A stretch of 64,000 nucleotides of DNA, from the NCBI GenBank assembly GCA_030684355.1, contig JAUXTN010000076.1:1-64000 (forward strand), in the 5' to 3' direction. Below are positions 1 to 8,774 of the stretch, in pieces. How positions within the stretch are numbered: the stretch's first letter is position 1; every line of letters starts with the position of its first letter. A model generated the notes under the pieces. It saw only the letters and a list, made by a program, of their open reading frames with translations, had not been told where the DNA came from and did no database searches. Made by a program: the position numbers and the translations under genes. Source of the stretch: Pseudomonadota bacterium. Lineage in GTDB: Bacteria > Myxococcota_A > UBA796 > SXON01.

Positions 1-791
1 GCTCCAGCGGGGGCGGCGCCAGCGGGGGCCGCGGCGCCAGCCGGGGCGGCGCCAGCTGGGGCGGCGCCAGCAGGGGCCGCTGCTCCAGCGGGGGCAGCAG
101 GCGTCGTCGTCGTCGCGGTCGCGGGCGTCGTCGACGTCCCCGTCCCGCCCCCGACGCCGATGTTGAGGTCCGCCTTCAGGCTCTCGTACACGCGCGACAT
201 CTCCGCGTGCGCCTTCACCGAGAGCGCGGGGCGGAGGCCGGCGAACTCGAGCTCGTACATTACGCCGATCGGCGAGAGGTCGGTCTCGAACGCCTCCTCC
301 ACGAGCGTGACCCCGCGCGCGGTCAGGTTGATCGCGAAGATCGCGCGCTGGTCGGTCATCAGGGACGGCGTGGCGGTCCCGAGCACGTCTCGCACGAACA
401 GGCTCGCGGCGCCCTCCGCCTCGCCGCCGGCGTCCCTATCCAACGCGAGGACGCTCACCTTGCCGCGGCTGTACAGCACCGGCGCCAGGGCGATCGGGCC
501 GGCATCGGGCCCGACGAAGCCCCGGAGCGTCGCCCGGAGGCGGTCCTTCGTCGACGGGTCGACGCCGCAGTCCACCCCGAAGAGCAGGAAGCCGCCGCCG
601 GCCTCGAGCGGAGCCTCGCCCGCCACGGCGAGGGCCTCCCGGTACTTCAACAAGAGGAGGTTGGGTCGGTTGGCGGCGTCGCGCGTGAGGCGCGGCGGCC
701 CGCAGAGGTAGTGGAACAGCGTGGGGACGGCGTGGTCCCGGAAGACCAGCACGCCTTCGATCTCGTAGTACGGCGACTCAAACGTCAGCAT
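1..791 (-). CDS. Beta-rich paralog family member 1 (partial, runs off left edge)
   Basis: I do not recognise a named family. The visible 263 residues start MLTFESPYYEIEG and align by eye with the N-termini of the genes at 813-2840, 3008-5500 and 8775-11126. Shared features are an (F/W/Y)-x-YL-x-x-PR segment near residue 33, a GGGFL-x-x-x-VD strand near residue 70, and a segment (about 150-215) that includes MYELEFAGLRPAL, matched by VYELTYTGLLPAY in the gene at 3008. After residue ~225 comes a Thr-rich stretch and then an Ala-Pro-Ala-Gly repeat that continues off the edge. The gene at 3008 has a low-complexity Ala/Thr/Pro linker at the matching place. No signal peptide is visible. It lies 21 bp downstream of the gene at 813-2840, so the two are probably co-transcribed. 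Confidence 0.85.
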   Translation of the reverse strand, partial: MLTFESPYYEIEGVLVFRDHAVPTLFHYLCGPPRLTRDAANRPNLLLLKYREALAVAGEAPLEAGGGFLLFGVDCGVDPSTKDRLRATLRGFVGPDAGPIALAPVLYSRGKVSVLALDRDAGGEAEGAASLFVRDVLGTATPSLMTDQRAIFAINLTARGVTLVEEAFETDLSPIGVMYELEFAGLRPALSVKAHAEMSRVYESLKADLNIGVGGGTGTSTTPATATTTTPAAPAGAAAPAGAAPAGAAPAGAAAPAGAAPAG

Positions 792-812
792 GGGTTCCCC
801 GGGGGAAGGAGG

Positions 813-2840
813 TCAGGTAGGAGGGGTGAGGACGAGGATGTCGCCGTGGCCGTCGCGCCAGTCCGCCGTGTGGCGGACGCCGTCGGCGTCGAGGAGCACG
901 GTGCGGTAGCGCCAGTCGCGGGCGCCGCCCGGGGAGGCGTAGCGCCACACGACGCTGGTCCCGCCGGCGACGAAGGAGAACGCGCCCCGGGCCGGCGGGG
1001 CGCCGGGGGTCCCGGCGAGGCCCTCGAGGTCGACGTGGGCGAAGCGCGCGCGCGTGCCGAGGCCGAGGAGCGCGGGCTCGATGGTGAGCTCGGCGCGGTC
1101 CCGATCCCGCGCGAGGAGGAGCGGATCGTCCGCCTCCGCCCACGTGGTCGTGCGGAGCGCGCCGTCGACGCCCACGTAGGTCTCGCGCCATCGGTAGCGC
1201 CCCCCCGGGCACGCGAACCGGGCGGTCTCTCCCGAGGCCTGGAACGAGTAGACCGTGGGCGCGGGCGGCTCCGCGCCCGGCAGGGCCTCGATCTCCACGA
1301 CGAGCCGGGCCAGGTCGGTCCAGTCCCCCGCCGCGAGGAGGTCGACCGCGGGCGCTCGCGGCGCGACGGGCGCGCGGAGGGTCACCCGGCCGGCGAGCAC
1401 GTCCTGCTCGTCCACGTCGGTCCACGTGCCGTCGGCGAGCAGCCATCGGACGGAGAGCCGTGCGAACGTCACCGCGTCGGTACGGGTGGGGGTCTCCCAG
1501 CTCCACGTGGAGGTCGCGGCGTCGAGCAGCGCGCCATCGCTCGCGGCCCCGAGCGCCACGCGCACCTCGGCCGCGCGCACGTAGGCCGGATCGAGGTGCC
1601 CGAGCACGATCTCCTGGCGGTGGATGCCGAGCATGTCGGGATCGAGCACCACGAGCGCCCCCGCCTCCGCGCGGATGGGCGGGCGCTCCCAGGCCTCGTG
1701 GGGGCCGCGGTACCGGACGCGGACGGCGAGGGTGACGGTGGTCCCCTCCTCCACCCAGGCGCCGACGTGGAACAGGGCGTCTCCCCCCGCGGCGTCGAAC
1801 CGGAGGGTGCGGCTCACGCGCGGGGCCACCCCCTCCGCGGGCGCCGGGAACGAGACGGCCACGTCGACACCCGCGAGCGCGCCGCCCAGGGGCCACGCCG
1901 GGCACACCACGGGCACGTCGACGAGGCGCATCGGCCCGTCCCCGAGCGTCACGCGGGTGAGCCGCGCCTCCCGTTGCGTCGGGGTCCAGCCCGGGACCAG
2001 CACGGCGTCGAGCGCGACTTCGCCCGGGAGCGCCTCTTCGATGCCGACGTCCACGGCGAGGGCGGCACGCGGCTGCGCGTCATCGAGGAACGCCTGGACG
2101 AGGCTCAGCCCATGCGCCAGGAGCAGGGTCCTCGTGGGCTCGGGGAGCGCCTCGGCGGCCTCCAACGTGACGCCCGCCCGGCCTCGCTCGACCTGCGCCG
2201 CGGCGAGCGGGTGCACGCCTCCGAGGGGCTCGGATCGTTCGGCCCACACGTGGAGCCGCGCGGCCCCTAGCCGGTGGACACACCCGAGCGCGAACCGCGC
2301 GACGATCGCGGGGTGGTCGCCCTCCAGGAGCGCCCAGAGCACCAGCGCGTCGTCGCCGTCCACCGCGACGGCGAACGTGGCGCCCGCGCCCCCGACGAGG
2401 TCCGCGGCGAGGTCCCCCCGCGCCGCGCCCAGCACGTCGAGCCGTGCCCGCGCCCCGAGCACCGGGAACGGCCGCACGTCCGTCACGGGCTCTCCCGCCG
2501 CGACCAGCTCCGCCCGCCAGGCCTCGCGCTCCGCCTCTCCGAAGGGCAGCCCCACGGTCAGCACCAGCCAGCCCCGCGGCGCGCGGCCCGGCGCCGGCGA
2601 CTCGAACAGCGTGTACCGGAGCGCCGGGCCCCCGTCGGCCTCGACGGCGAACCGCGGCGCGTCGGGCAGCACGTACCAGGTGCCGGCGACGTCGGCGTCC
2701 CGGAAGGCATTGGCCCCCGAGACGCCCCCTCCGGAGAGACCTCCGGAGAGACCTCCGGAGAGACGCTGGCAGCCGTCGAGGGAGAGCACGTCGTTCCGCC
2801 GGTTCGCCACGATGATCCAGAGAAGCGGGCGAGGTGTCAA
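813..2840 (-). CDS. Beta-rich paralog family member 2 (675 aa)
   Basis: This is an unrecognised large protein and the most diverged of four paralogs. Its N-terminus carries WYVLPDAPRF, matching WYYLPQSPRI and YYYLPASPRL in the plus-strand paralogs, then RGWLVLTVGL. The rest is a series of beta-rich units of about 95 residues with Trp/Tyr-rich edges, for example RYRWRETYVGVDG and DWRYRTVLLDADG. Residues 27-37 are a short GGLS repeat coded by tandem CCGGAGAGACCT-type units at about 2733-2766. The TTG start is chosen because a GAGGAGG sits 11 bases upstream; GTG codons at 2810 and 2792 are alternatives. No convincing signal peptide is present. It is divergent from the gene at 3008 across a 167-bp shared upstream region. 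Confidence 0.8.
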   Translation of the reverse strand: MTPRPLLWIIVANRRNDVLSLDGCQRLSGGLSGGLSGGGVSGANAFRDADVAGTWYVLPDAPRFAVEADGGPALRYTLFESPAPGRAPRGWLVLTVGLPFGEAEREAWRAELVAAGEPVTDVRPFPVLGARARLDVLGAARGDLAADLVGGAGATFAVAVDGDDALVLWALLEGDHPAIVARFALGCVHRLGAARLHVWAERSEPLGGVHPLAAAQVERGRAGVTLEAAEALPEPTRTLLLAHGLSLVQAFLDDAQPRAALAVDVGIEEALPGEVALDAVLVPGWTPTQREARLTRVTLGDGPMRLVDVPVVCPAWPLGGALAGVDVAVSFPAPAEGVAPRVSRTLRFDAAGGDALFHVGAWVEEGTTVTLAVRVRYRGPHEAWERPPIRAEAGALVVLDPDMLGIHRQEIVLGHLDPAYVRAAEVRVALGAASDGALLDAATSTWSWETPTRTDAVTFARLSVRWLLADGTWTDVDEQDVLAGRVTLRAPVAPRAPAVDLLAAGDWTDLARLVVEIEALPGAEPPAPTVYSFQASGETARFACPGGRYRWRETYVGVDGALRTTTWAEADDPLLLARDRDRAELTIEPALLGLGTRARFAHVDLEGLAGTPGAPPARGAFSFVAGGTSVVWRYASPGGARDWRYRTVLLDADGVRHTADWRDGHGDILVLTPPT

Positions 2841-3007
2841 GCGCCGCGGGCCCTCCTCGCTCGCGATGAATTCGATGGGGAGCGCGTCGCAGCGCCTTTC
2901 CGATCGGGCGGCCTTGCCCCCGAATTCGCCGCGTGCTCTGATCGCAGCCTCGTACGCGGCAGACGCCGCGGGCGGGGCTCTCTACGCTTTGCGAGAAAGG
3001 ACGGGCG

Positions 3008-5500
3008 ATGCTGTACCTGGATGCTCCGGAGGAGATCGAGCGCGTCACCCTCTTCCGGGACTACGCCTCGCCCCGTCGCTACTACTACCTGCCGGCGTCC
3101 CCCCGCCTCGTCGTGGAGCAGGGAGAGCCCAGGTTCGAGCTCCTCCTCTACCGCCGCGACATCACGGACAACCCCCTGTTCCAGGCGGGCGACCGCCCCG
3201 GCGGCGGCTTCCTCACCATGACGGTGGACCTCGGCGTCCCCCAAGCGAGGCTCGATGCCATCCGAGCGAAGCTCGCCGCCCGCGGCGCCGAGGACGTGGA
3301 CCTCGTGCCCGTCCCCGTCGACAGCGGGTCCGTGCGCGTCACGACGCTCGGGGCGGAGTCGGGCGCGGGCGCGGACTCGGGCGGCCCCGCGCGGCACTTC
3401 GTCGAGCGCATCCTCGGATCGGGGAAGCCGAGCCTCTACGGCGACAACCGCGCTGTCTTCTCCATCGAGCTCGACCACGAGGGCGCGACGCTCCTGAAGC
3501 GCTCGCTCGAGGACGAAGGCGCGACGCAGATCGCGGTCGTCTACGAGCTGACCTACACGGGCCTCCTCCCCGCGTACGAGGTCCACATCGAGATCGACGC
3601 CGCGCAGGTCTACCACCACCTCCGCGACCGCTTCCGGGTCAACACGCTGTTCTTCAAGTCGGACGTGGATCGGGAGCTGGAGGAGCTGCGGCAGAGCCAG
3701 CACATCCGGATCCGCGAGGTGAGCTACCTCGTGCTCGATCCGGCCACCGTCGAGTCCCGCCGCGCCGCGCTCCAGGTGCTCGTGAAGGAGCTGGCCACCT
3801 TCGCGTACTTCAAGCCCGGCTTGAAGCCCGGCGCGGTCCTCGCCGCCGACCGCGGGGGCGATCTCGTCGCCGCCGACCCCACGGCCGCCGCCGCCGCGAT
3901 CACCGCGGGGTTCTCCACCCCGCTCCGCGCCGCCATCTCCGGGGACCCCGCGAACGCGCCCGGCGCCACGATGGTGGCAGGCACGAGCGATCGCTCCGGG
4001 GGGATCGGCGGCACCAATCCCACGGCCACCGCCACCGCCGCCGCGAGCCCCCCCGCCGCCGACACCATCGGCATCTCGCCCGCCGTCGCCGCCTGGAACG
4101 CCGCGGGCCGCCCCCAGGCGACGTGGCAGGTCCGAGAGCTCACCCAGACCGAGGTGCAGGACCTCCGGTTCGACCTCACCCAGGTCTCCGCCACGACCCG
4201 CACGATCGCCCCCCAGGGCTCCATCGCGATGCTCCCGGGCGCCTCGAAGATGGCCGGCCGCATCAAGGAGGTCGACCTCAACAACCCCTTCTTCGACCGC
4301 CTCTCGGGCGCGGTCGGCTCCACGGCGGACCTCGCGAGCGTCGGCGTGAGCTCGATGGTCGTCAAGGTGCGCTACGGGTTCCGGGACGATGGCACGTTCC
4401 CGAAGGACACCGCCGAGTTCGTGGTGACACAGGCCGGCACGGCCGGAAGCTACGCCTTCTTCCTCGATCGGCGCTACACGCTCCAGCAGGAGTACCAATT
4501 GGTCGTCCGGCACAAGCCGGGCTTCGCCATCGGGGACACCGCGACCGAGTCCGAGACCCCCTGGATCCGCACGACGGACCGCAACCTGGACGTCGACCCC
4601 GCGATGGCCGCCTCCGTGTTCAACGTCCGGCTCGCCGCCGCGAGCGTGGACTGGACCGCCGTGCGCAGCGTCGAGGCCGTGGTCCGCTATCTCGACGCGG
4701 AGGCCGGCATCGACGCCGCCCGCACCGTCCGCCTCGACCGGGACACCCCCGACGCCGTGGTGCCCGTCCGGCCGAAGGACCGCGCGAAGGACCGCTTCGA
4801 GGTCATGTGCACCTGGCGCTACGCCGAGGTCGAGGAGACCATCCTCCTCGCCGGCCGCGGCGACTCCCTCGTCCTCCTCCACCAGCCCACCGGGCGCGCC
4901 GTGCCGATCCGCGTCGAGCTGCGCGACCCCCTCGCGCGCTACGCCCGCGCCACCGTCGAGCTCGGGTACACCCCCGCCGGGTCCCCCGAGCAACGCAGCT
5001 CCCTCGACCTCACCGCCGACCTCCCGCGCGCCACGTGGACCCTCCACCGCCCCGGCGACTCCCGGAGCGCCGAGGCCCCTGTCACCGTGCGCTACCGGGT
5101 GACCCTGTTCTCGAAGGACGACACCACGACGGTCCTCGACTGGCGGACCACCACCGAGCGGCAGCTGCTCGTCGGCGACGTCTTCGCGCCGCCGCTGGTC
5201 GTGAAGGTGCGCCTCATCGGCGGGGTCAACGGAGACCTCGCGCAGAGCGGCTACACGGGATGTCGCCTCACGCTGACCTTCGCGGACGCCGCGCCGGGCG
5301 TCGACGATCGCGAGCAGCTCTTCCTGGAGGGCAAGCCCGCGGTCGTGGAGTGGCGCGTGCCCCGGCTCCGCGTGGACGCCGATCGGTGGGCGTACAAGGC
5401 CGAGTTCCTCGGGAGCGACGGCCAGATCCGCGCGGTCGCGGGCGAGTCGACGGACGAGCTCTTCCTGCTCTCCATCCCCCGCGCGGACGGCCAACCATGA
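3008..5500 (+). CDS. Beta-rich paralog family member 3 (830 aa)
   Basis: This is a large protein of unknown function and the first gene of a plus-strand operon running to 11126. Residues 1-215 form the conserved N-terminal module (YYYLPASPRL, GGGFLTMTVDL, AVVYELTYTGLL). Residues ~284-360 are a low-complexity Ala/Thr/Pro/Gly linker. From about residue 530 to the end there are repeated ~95-residue beta-rich units with the recurring pattern of a hydrophobic strand, an RYxD or LxYxP turn, and YxVTxFxxD. An AAAGGAC box lies seven bases before the ATG. No signal peptide or transmembrane helix is seen. Its stop overlaps the next start as ATGA, implying translational coupling to the propeptide-like gene. 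Function could be structural or substrate-binding; the sequence does not decide. Confidence 0.85.
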   Translation: MLYLDAPEEIERVTLFRDYASPRRYYYLPASPRLVVEQGEPRFELLLYRRDITDNPLFQAGDRPGGGFLTMTVDLGVPQARLDAIRAKLAARGAEDVDLVPVPVDSGSVRVTTLGAESGAGADSGGPARHFVERILGSGKPSLYGDNRAVFSIELDHEGATLLKRSLEDEGATQIAVVYELTYTGLLPAYEVHIEIDAAQVYHHLRDRFRVNTLFFKSDVDRELEELRQSQHIRIREVSYLVLDPATVESRRAALQVLVKELATFAYFKPGLKPGAVLAADRGGDLVAADPTAAAAAITAGFSTPLRAAISGDPANAPGATMVAGTSDRSGGIGGTNPTATATAAASPPAADTIGISPAVAAWNAAGRPQATWQVRELTQTEVQDLRFDLTQVSATTRTIAPQGSIAMLPGASKMAGRIKEVDLNNPFFDRLSGAVGSTADLASVGVSSMVVKVRYGFRDDGTFPKDTAEFVVTQAGTAGSYAFFLDRRYTLQQEYQLVVRHKPGFAIGDTATESETPWIRTTDRNLDVDPAMAASVFNVRLAAASVDWTAVRSVEAVVRYLDAEAGIDAARTVRLDRDTPDAVVPVRPKDRAKDRFEVMCTWRYAEVEETILLAGRGDSLVLLHQPTGRAVPIRVELRDPLARYARATVELGYTPAGSPEQRSSLDLTADLPRATWTLHRPGDSRSAEAPVTVRYRVTLFSKDDTTTVLDWRTTTERQLLVGDVFAPPLVVKVRLIGGVNGDLAQSGYTGCRLTLTFADAAPGVDDREQLFLEGKPAVVEWRVPRLRVDADRWAYKAEFLGSDGQIRAVAGESTDELFLLSIPRADGQP

Positions 5501-5781
5501 GGGACCCCGCCGCGCTCGGCGCAAACGTGCTCGATCGCCTCTCGTTGGGCCTCCAGGCGTGGCTCCGCGAAGAGGGCGAGGGCCCGGTCTACGTGTCCGT
5601 CCTGCTCCATGACCCCCTCGACGACGCCGGCGCCGCGGAATTCGCGCGGCTCGGGTACGCCGCGGAGCCCGGCGAGTCCTCCTGCGACGGCACCGCCACC
5701 GCCGAGCAGATCGTCGACCTCGCGCGCGATCCGCGGGTGCAGCTCATCGCGCTGGACTCCTACTCCTCCACCTTCCGCTAG
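5497..5781 (+). CDS. Stand-alone subtilisin propeptide/I9-inhibitor-like protein (94 aa)
   Basis: This small protein is encoded between a paralog gene and the S8 protease, overlapping the former by ATGA and ending 14 bp before the latter. Its layout, a VYVSVLLHDPL strand, a helix, then AEQIVDLARDPRVQLIALD, resembles the I9 propeptide fold, in which a C-terminal strand with a V-x-x-I-x-x-D pattern enters the protease active site. The protease at 5796 carries a related segment, DQLVSLAARDDVHQLAATQS (residues ~387-407), just before its catalytic domain. I infer a trans-acting chaperone or inhibitor of that protease. The match is by eye only, and a protein of unrelated function remains possible. 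No signal peptide is seen. Confidence 0.65.
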   Translation: MRDPAALGANVLDRLSLGLQAWLREEGEGPVYVSVLLHDPLDDAGAAEFARLGYAAEPGESSCDGTATAEQIVDLARDPRVQLIALDSYSSTFR

Positions 5782-5795
5782 TCGGAGCCGGCCCC

Positions 5796-8750
5796 ATGTC
5801 GGACGTCTTTCCGCCCATCAGCCCGACCCTCCCGCGGTTCATCCGTGCGTTCTTCGACACCCTGGCGCTCCCGGACGCCCAGGGCGGCTTGGGGATGCGC
5901 CGGGAGGAGCTCGCCAACCTGAGCGTGTTCGCCGCCAGCTACGTGCGCTATCCGACGACCGCACCCGCAGTGCCGGTGTTCGGCGCGTCGCTGCGGCCCC
6001 GCTATGGCATCCGCCTCTCGACGCAGCCGCTCCGGTGGGAGGGCGCCGGCCCGGTCGTCGAGGGGCAACGCTTGGACGCCGGACACGGCGCGTGGCAGGA
6101 CCTCCACTTCCTCATGGAGCTGGGTGACGCCGCGACGGACTCCCAGGCCACGCTCGAGCGGCTGCTCGCGCGGGTCGACCGCGGCGCCGAGTGGGCCCGC
6201 GCGATCGCGACGGCGCCGGATCGGGCGGCCTTCGCGGTGCCCGTGGCATCGATCGCGGCGGCCCCGCCGGGGAGCCCCGACGCGGACGTGGGCGCGTTCC
6301 AGCTCCTGCTCAAGCGGCACTTCACCTATGACGACAACGGCGCGTACTTCGCCAAGTACGAGGGTGGCACCACCTTCCCCACCCACGCCTCCGCCGGCTA
6401 CCGCGCCCGTGCGATCCGCGAGATCCAACTCTACGCGGACGAGCGGTACGTGTACGGGGTCGTCCCCGAGCGTACGGTGCGTCCCGACGCGCCACCCGAG
6501 CAGATGCGCGAGTTCCTCGTGCACCTCGTGCAAGAGGAGGCCGACGATCCGATCACGTTGCGCGAGGTCTACTCGGCCCCGCGTGGCAACGCCGTCGTCC
6601 CCTTCCACCAATTCTGCTTCTTCCAGGCCTCGGACGGCCGGGGCGTCGCCATGCCGGTCAGCGCGCGGGAGGCGCTCACGCCGAGCCTCGCGGGGTTCGT
6701 CGGCGGCATCCCCGACGAGGACGTGAACGGCTACCTCGCGCGGTATGGGGTCGAGACCGCGCCCGGCGGGGCCCCCACGATCCGCGTCACGGCGGCGTTC
6801 TTGGCGGGCTCCCCGCTGGCAGGCCTGCCCCCTGGCGTGGAGCTGGAGGACGACCCCGCGGAGGAGCCCGCCCCGCGCGGATCCTCGCCCATCGCGCCGA
6901 GCGACGCCGCGGAGGATCCCACCGGGACGATCACCCGGTTCCTCCGCGCCCCGGTCGACCAGCTCGTGAGTCTCGCCGCGCGGGACGACGTGCACCAGCT
7001 CGCCGCGACCCAATCGGTGCCCCCGAACCTGGATCTCGTCCCGGTGACCGTGAACCGCGCCGCCTTCGTCACGTCGATCGCGCCCGCCGGAAACGGCGGT
7101 ACCGGCGTGTTCCTCGGCCTGGTGGACACCGGGATCGACGGGGCCCACCCGGCCTTCACCGGGCGCATCCACGCGGTCTGGGACCAGGTGGTCCCGACCC
7201 AGAGCCCGCCGCCACACCCCGGCATGAACTTCGGCCGCGTGCTGCGGGGCGCCGACATCGCGACCCACTCGGTCGACCGGGCCGGCCACGGTACGCACGT
7301 GATTGCCATCGCGGGCGGCCGCGCCGATCCGGCGAACAACTATCCGTACGGCGGCATCGCCCCGGATGCCACGATCTGCGCCGTGCGCGCGGGGGACACC
7401 GGCTTCAGCGATCGCAACATCGTCCAGGGGGTGCGCTGGTTGTTCCGCGAGGCCGGGGATCGCCCGTGTGTCGTCAACCTGAGCATCGGCGGCCACTTCG
7501 ACGACACGGGGTTCCCGCACGGCCACGACGGCGGTTCCTCGTTGTCGACGCGCTTGCGGGACCTCGTGCGGCTCGTGGAGGCGGGGCAGCCCGCGGGGTG
7601 GCGTCGGGGGCGCATCATCGTGGCCGCGGCGGGGAACGAGCGAGGGAGCCGCATGCACGCGCACGTCGCGCGGATCGAGCCCGACACGAACGGGACCCTC
7701 GAGGTGGACGTGCGCGCCGTGAACCCGGCGATGCTCCAGCAGTTCAACCCCTTCGACGACGCGCGCATCGCGCTGTACGTCCACCCGCTCACGGGGGACG
7801 TGAACAGCGCCGCGAACGCCCGTGTCGCCATTCGGGTGGAGCGGAGCGGCGGCGCCGGGGGGACCGATTGGCTCCGCCCGCGGAGCTCCCACGCCGGGCG
7901 GCTGATGCTCGGGACCAACGCGGCCCCCATCGTCACCCTGAGCAACGGGCCGGCGCTCCACGGCGGGCGCCGGGCGGCGCGCCACGTCACCCTGCACGGG
8001 CGGCCCCCGACCGCTACGAACCCCGCGGGGACCCCGATCACGGCGGGGCGCTGGCGGATCCACGTCCAGAACCTCGGCACCGCGCCGATCGAGGTGCACG
8101 GCTACATCGGCTACCTCGCGCCGGACGCCGGCGGAGTGGTCCAGAACGTCATCCACTTCTGCCCCGTCTACTTCGCGGCCCCCACGTACCGGTGCATGAT
8201 CGGCAGCCCGGGTGACGCCCAGGGCCTGCTCGTGGTGGGCTCCGAGTCGAACCACGAGCACTGGACCGACAACGCCACCCCGCCCGTGGTGCACGACAAC
8301 ATGCGGCGCGGGCTCGACGCGAACAACCTGCCGCAGCCCGGCCCGGGCGCGTTGATCGCCACGGGGGACATCAGCCCCTATTCCAACCCGGGGCCCATCC
8401 GGGAGAAGAACCGGAGCCTCTCCACGGTCGCGCCGGGCGGCGTCATCATCTCGGCCCGCTCGGCGACCGCCACCGCGGACGCCGCGGGGGGCTTCGGCAT
8501 GTTCCGGGCGGGAGACCTCATCAGTGCGACCGCCGGACAGGCCAGTGGGACGAGCATGGCAACCCCGGTCATCGCCGGCCTCATCGCGTGCATGCTCGAG
8601 AAGGAGCCGGACCTCGACTACCCGACCCTCCGCACCCGCCTCATCGAGTCGCACCGCGCCTTCCCCGCGAGCGCCGCGGGGGACCCCGACCAACGCACCG
8701 CCGACTGGGGCCCCGGCCCCGTCGATGCCGCGCACCTCTTCCGCCCCTGA
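5796..8750 (+). CDS. S8 (subtilisin-like) serine protease, large, no signal peptide (984 aa)
   Basis: This is a predicted endopeptidase with the complete subtilase triad: Asp444 (LVDTGID), His498 (GHGTH) and Ser920 (GTSMATP), plus the oxyanion Asn614 (AAAGNE). The catalytic domain starts near residue 435. An insert of about 150 beta-rich residues (about 620-770) lies between Asn614 and Ser920. Residues 1-330 form a long N-terminal region I do not recognise. Residues ~335-410 look like a built-in I9-type propeptide. There is no Sec or Tat signal, unlike the secreted S8 protease at 23279, so it may act inside the cell or leave by another route. GGAG sits nine bases before the ATG. It lies between the propeptide-like gene and paralog 4, and its natural substrates may be the paralogs. 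Confidence 0.92.
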   Translation: MSDVFPPISPTLPRFIRAFFDTLALPDAQGGLGMRREELANLSVFAASYVRYPTTAPAVPVFGASLRPRYGIRLSTQPLRWEGAGPVVEGQRLDAGHGAWQDLHFLMELGDAATDSQATLERLLARVDRGAEWARAIATAPDRAAFAVPVASIAAAPPGSPDADVGAFQLLLKRHFTYDDNGAYFAKYEGGTTFPTHASAGYRARAIREIQLYADERYVYGVVPERTVRPDAPPEQMREFLVHLVQEEADDPITLREVYSAPRGNAVVPFHQFCFFQASDGRGVAMPVSAREALTPSLAGFVGGIPDEDVNGYLARYGVETAPGGAPTIRVTAAFLAGSPLAGLPPGVELEDDPAEEPAPRGSSPIAPSDAAEDPTGTITRFLRAPVDQLVSLAARDDVHQLAATQSVPPNLDLVPVTVNRAAFVTSIAPAGNGGTGVFLGLVDTGIDGAHPAFTGRIHAVWDQVVPTQSPPPHPGMNFGRVLRGADIATHSVDRAGHGTHVIAIAGGRADPANNYPYGGIAPDATICAVRAGDTGFSDRNIVQGVRWLFREAGDRPCVVNLSIGGHFDDTGFPHGHDGGSSLSTRLRDLVRLVEAGQPAGWRRGRIIVAAAGNERGSRMHAHVARIEPDTNGTLEVDVRAVNPAMLQQFNPFDDARIALYVHPLTGDVNSAANARVAIRVERSGGAGGTDWLRPRSSHAGRLMLGTNAAPIVTLSNGPALHGGRRAARHVTLHGRPPTATNPAGTPITAGRWRIHVQNLGTAPIEVHGYIGYLAPDAGGVVQNVIHFCPVYFAAPTYRCMIGSPGDAQGLLVVGSESNHEHWTDNATPPVVHDNMRRGLDANNLPQPGPGALIATGDISPYSNPGPIREKNRSLSTVAPGGVIISARSATATADAAGGFGMFRAGDLISATAGQASGTSMATPVIAGLIACMLEKEPDLDYPTLRTRLIESHRAFPASAAGDPDQRTADWGPGPVDAAHLFRP

Positions 8751-8774
8751 ACCGTCCTACCCCCGGAGTCTCCC

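Noticed and set aside
2841..3007. A regulator binding site in the divergent region between paralogs 2 and 3
   Set aside because: I saw no dyad or promoter hexamers strong enough to report.
2837..5524. Very long open frames antisense to clear genes (also for example 5778-8735 and 8757-11171)
   Set aside because: Compositions are Arg/Gly/Val-rich with no motifs; they mirror the real genes on the other strand, a usual effect at this GC content.
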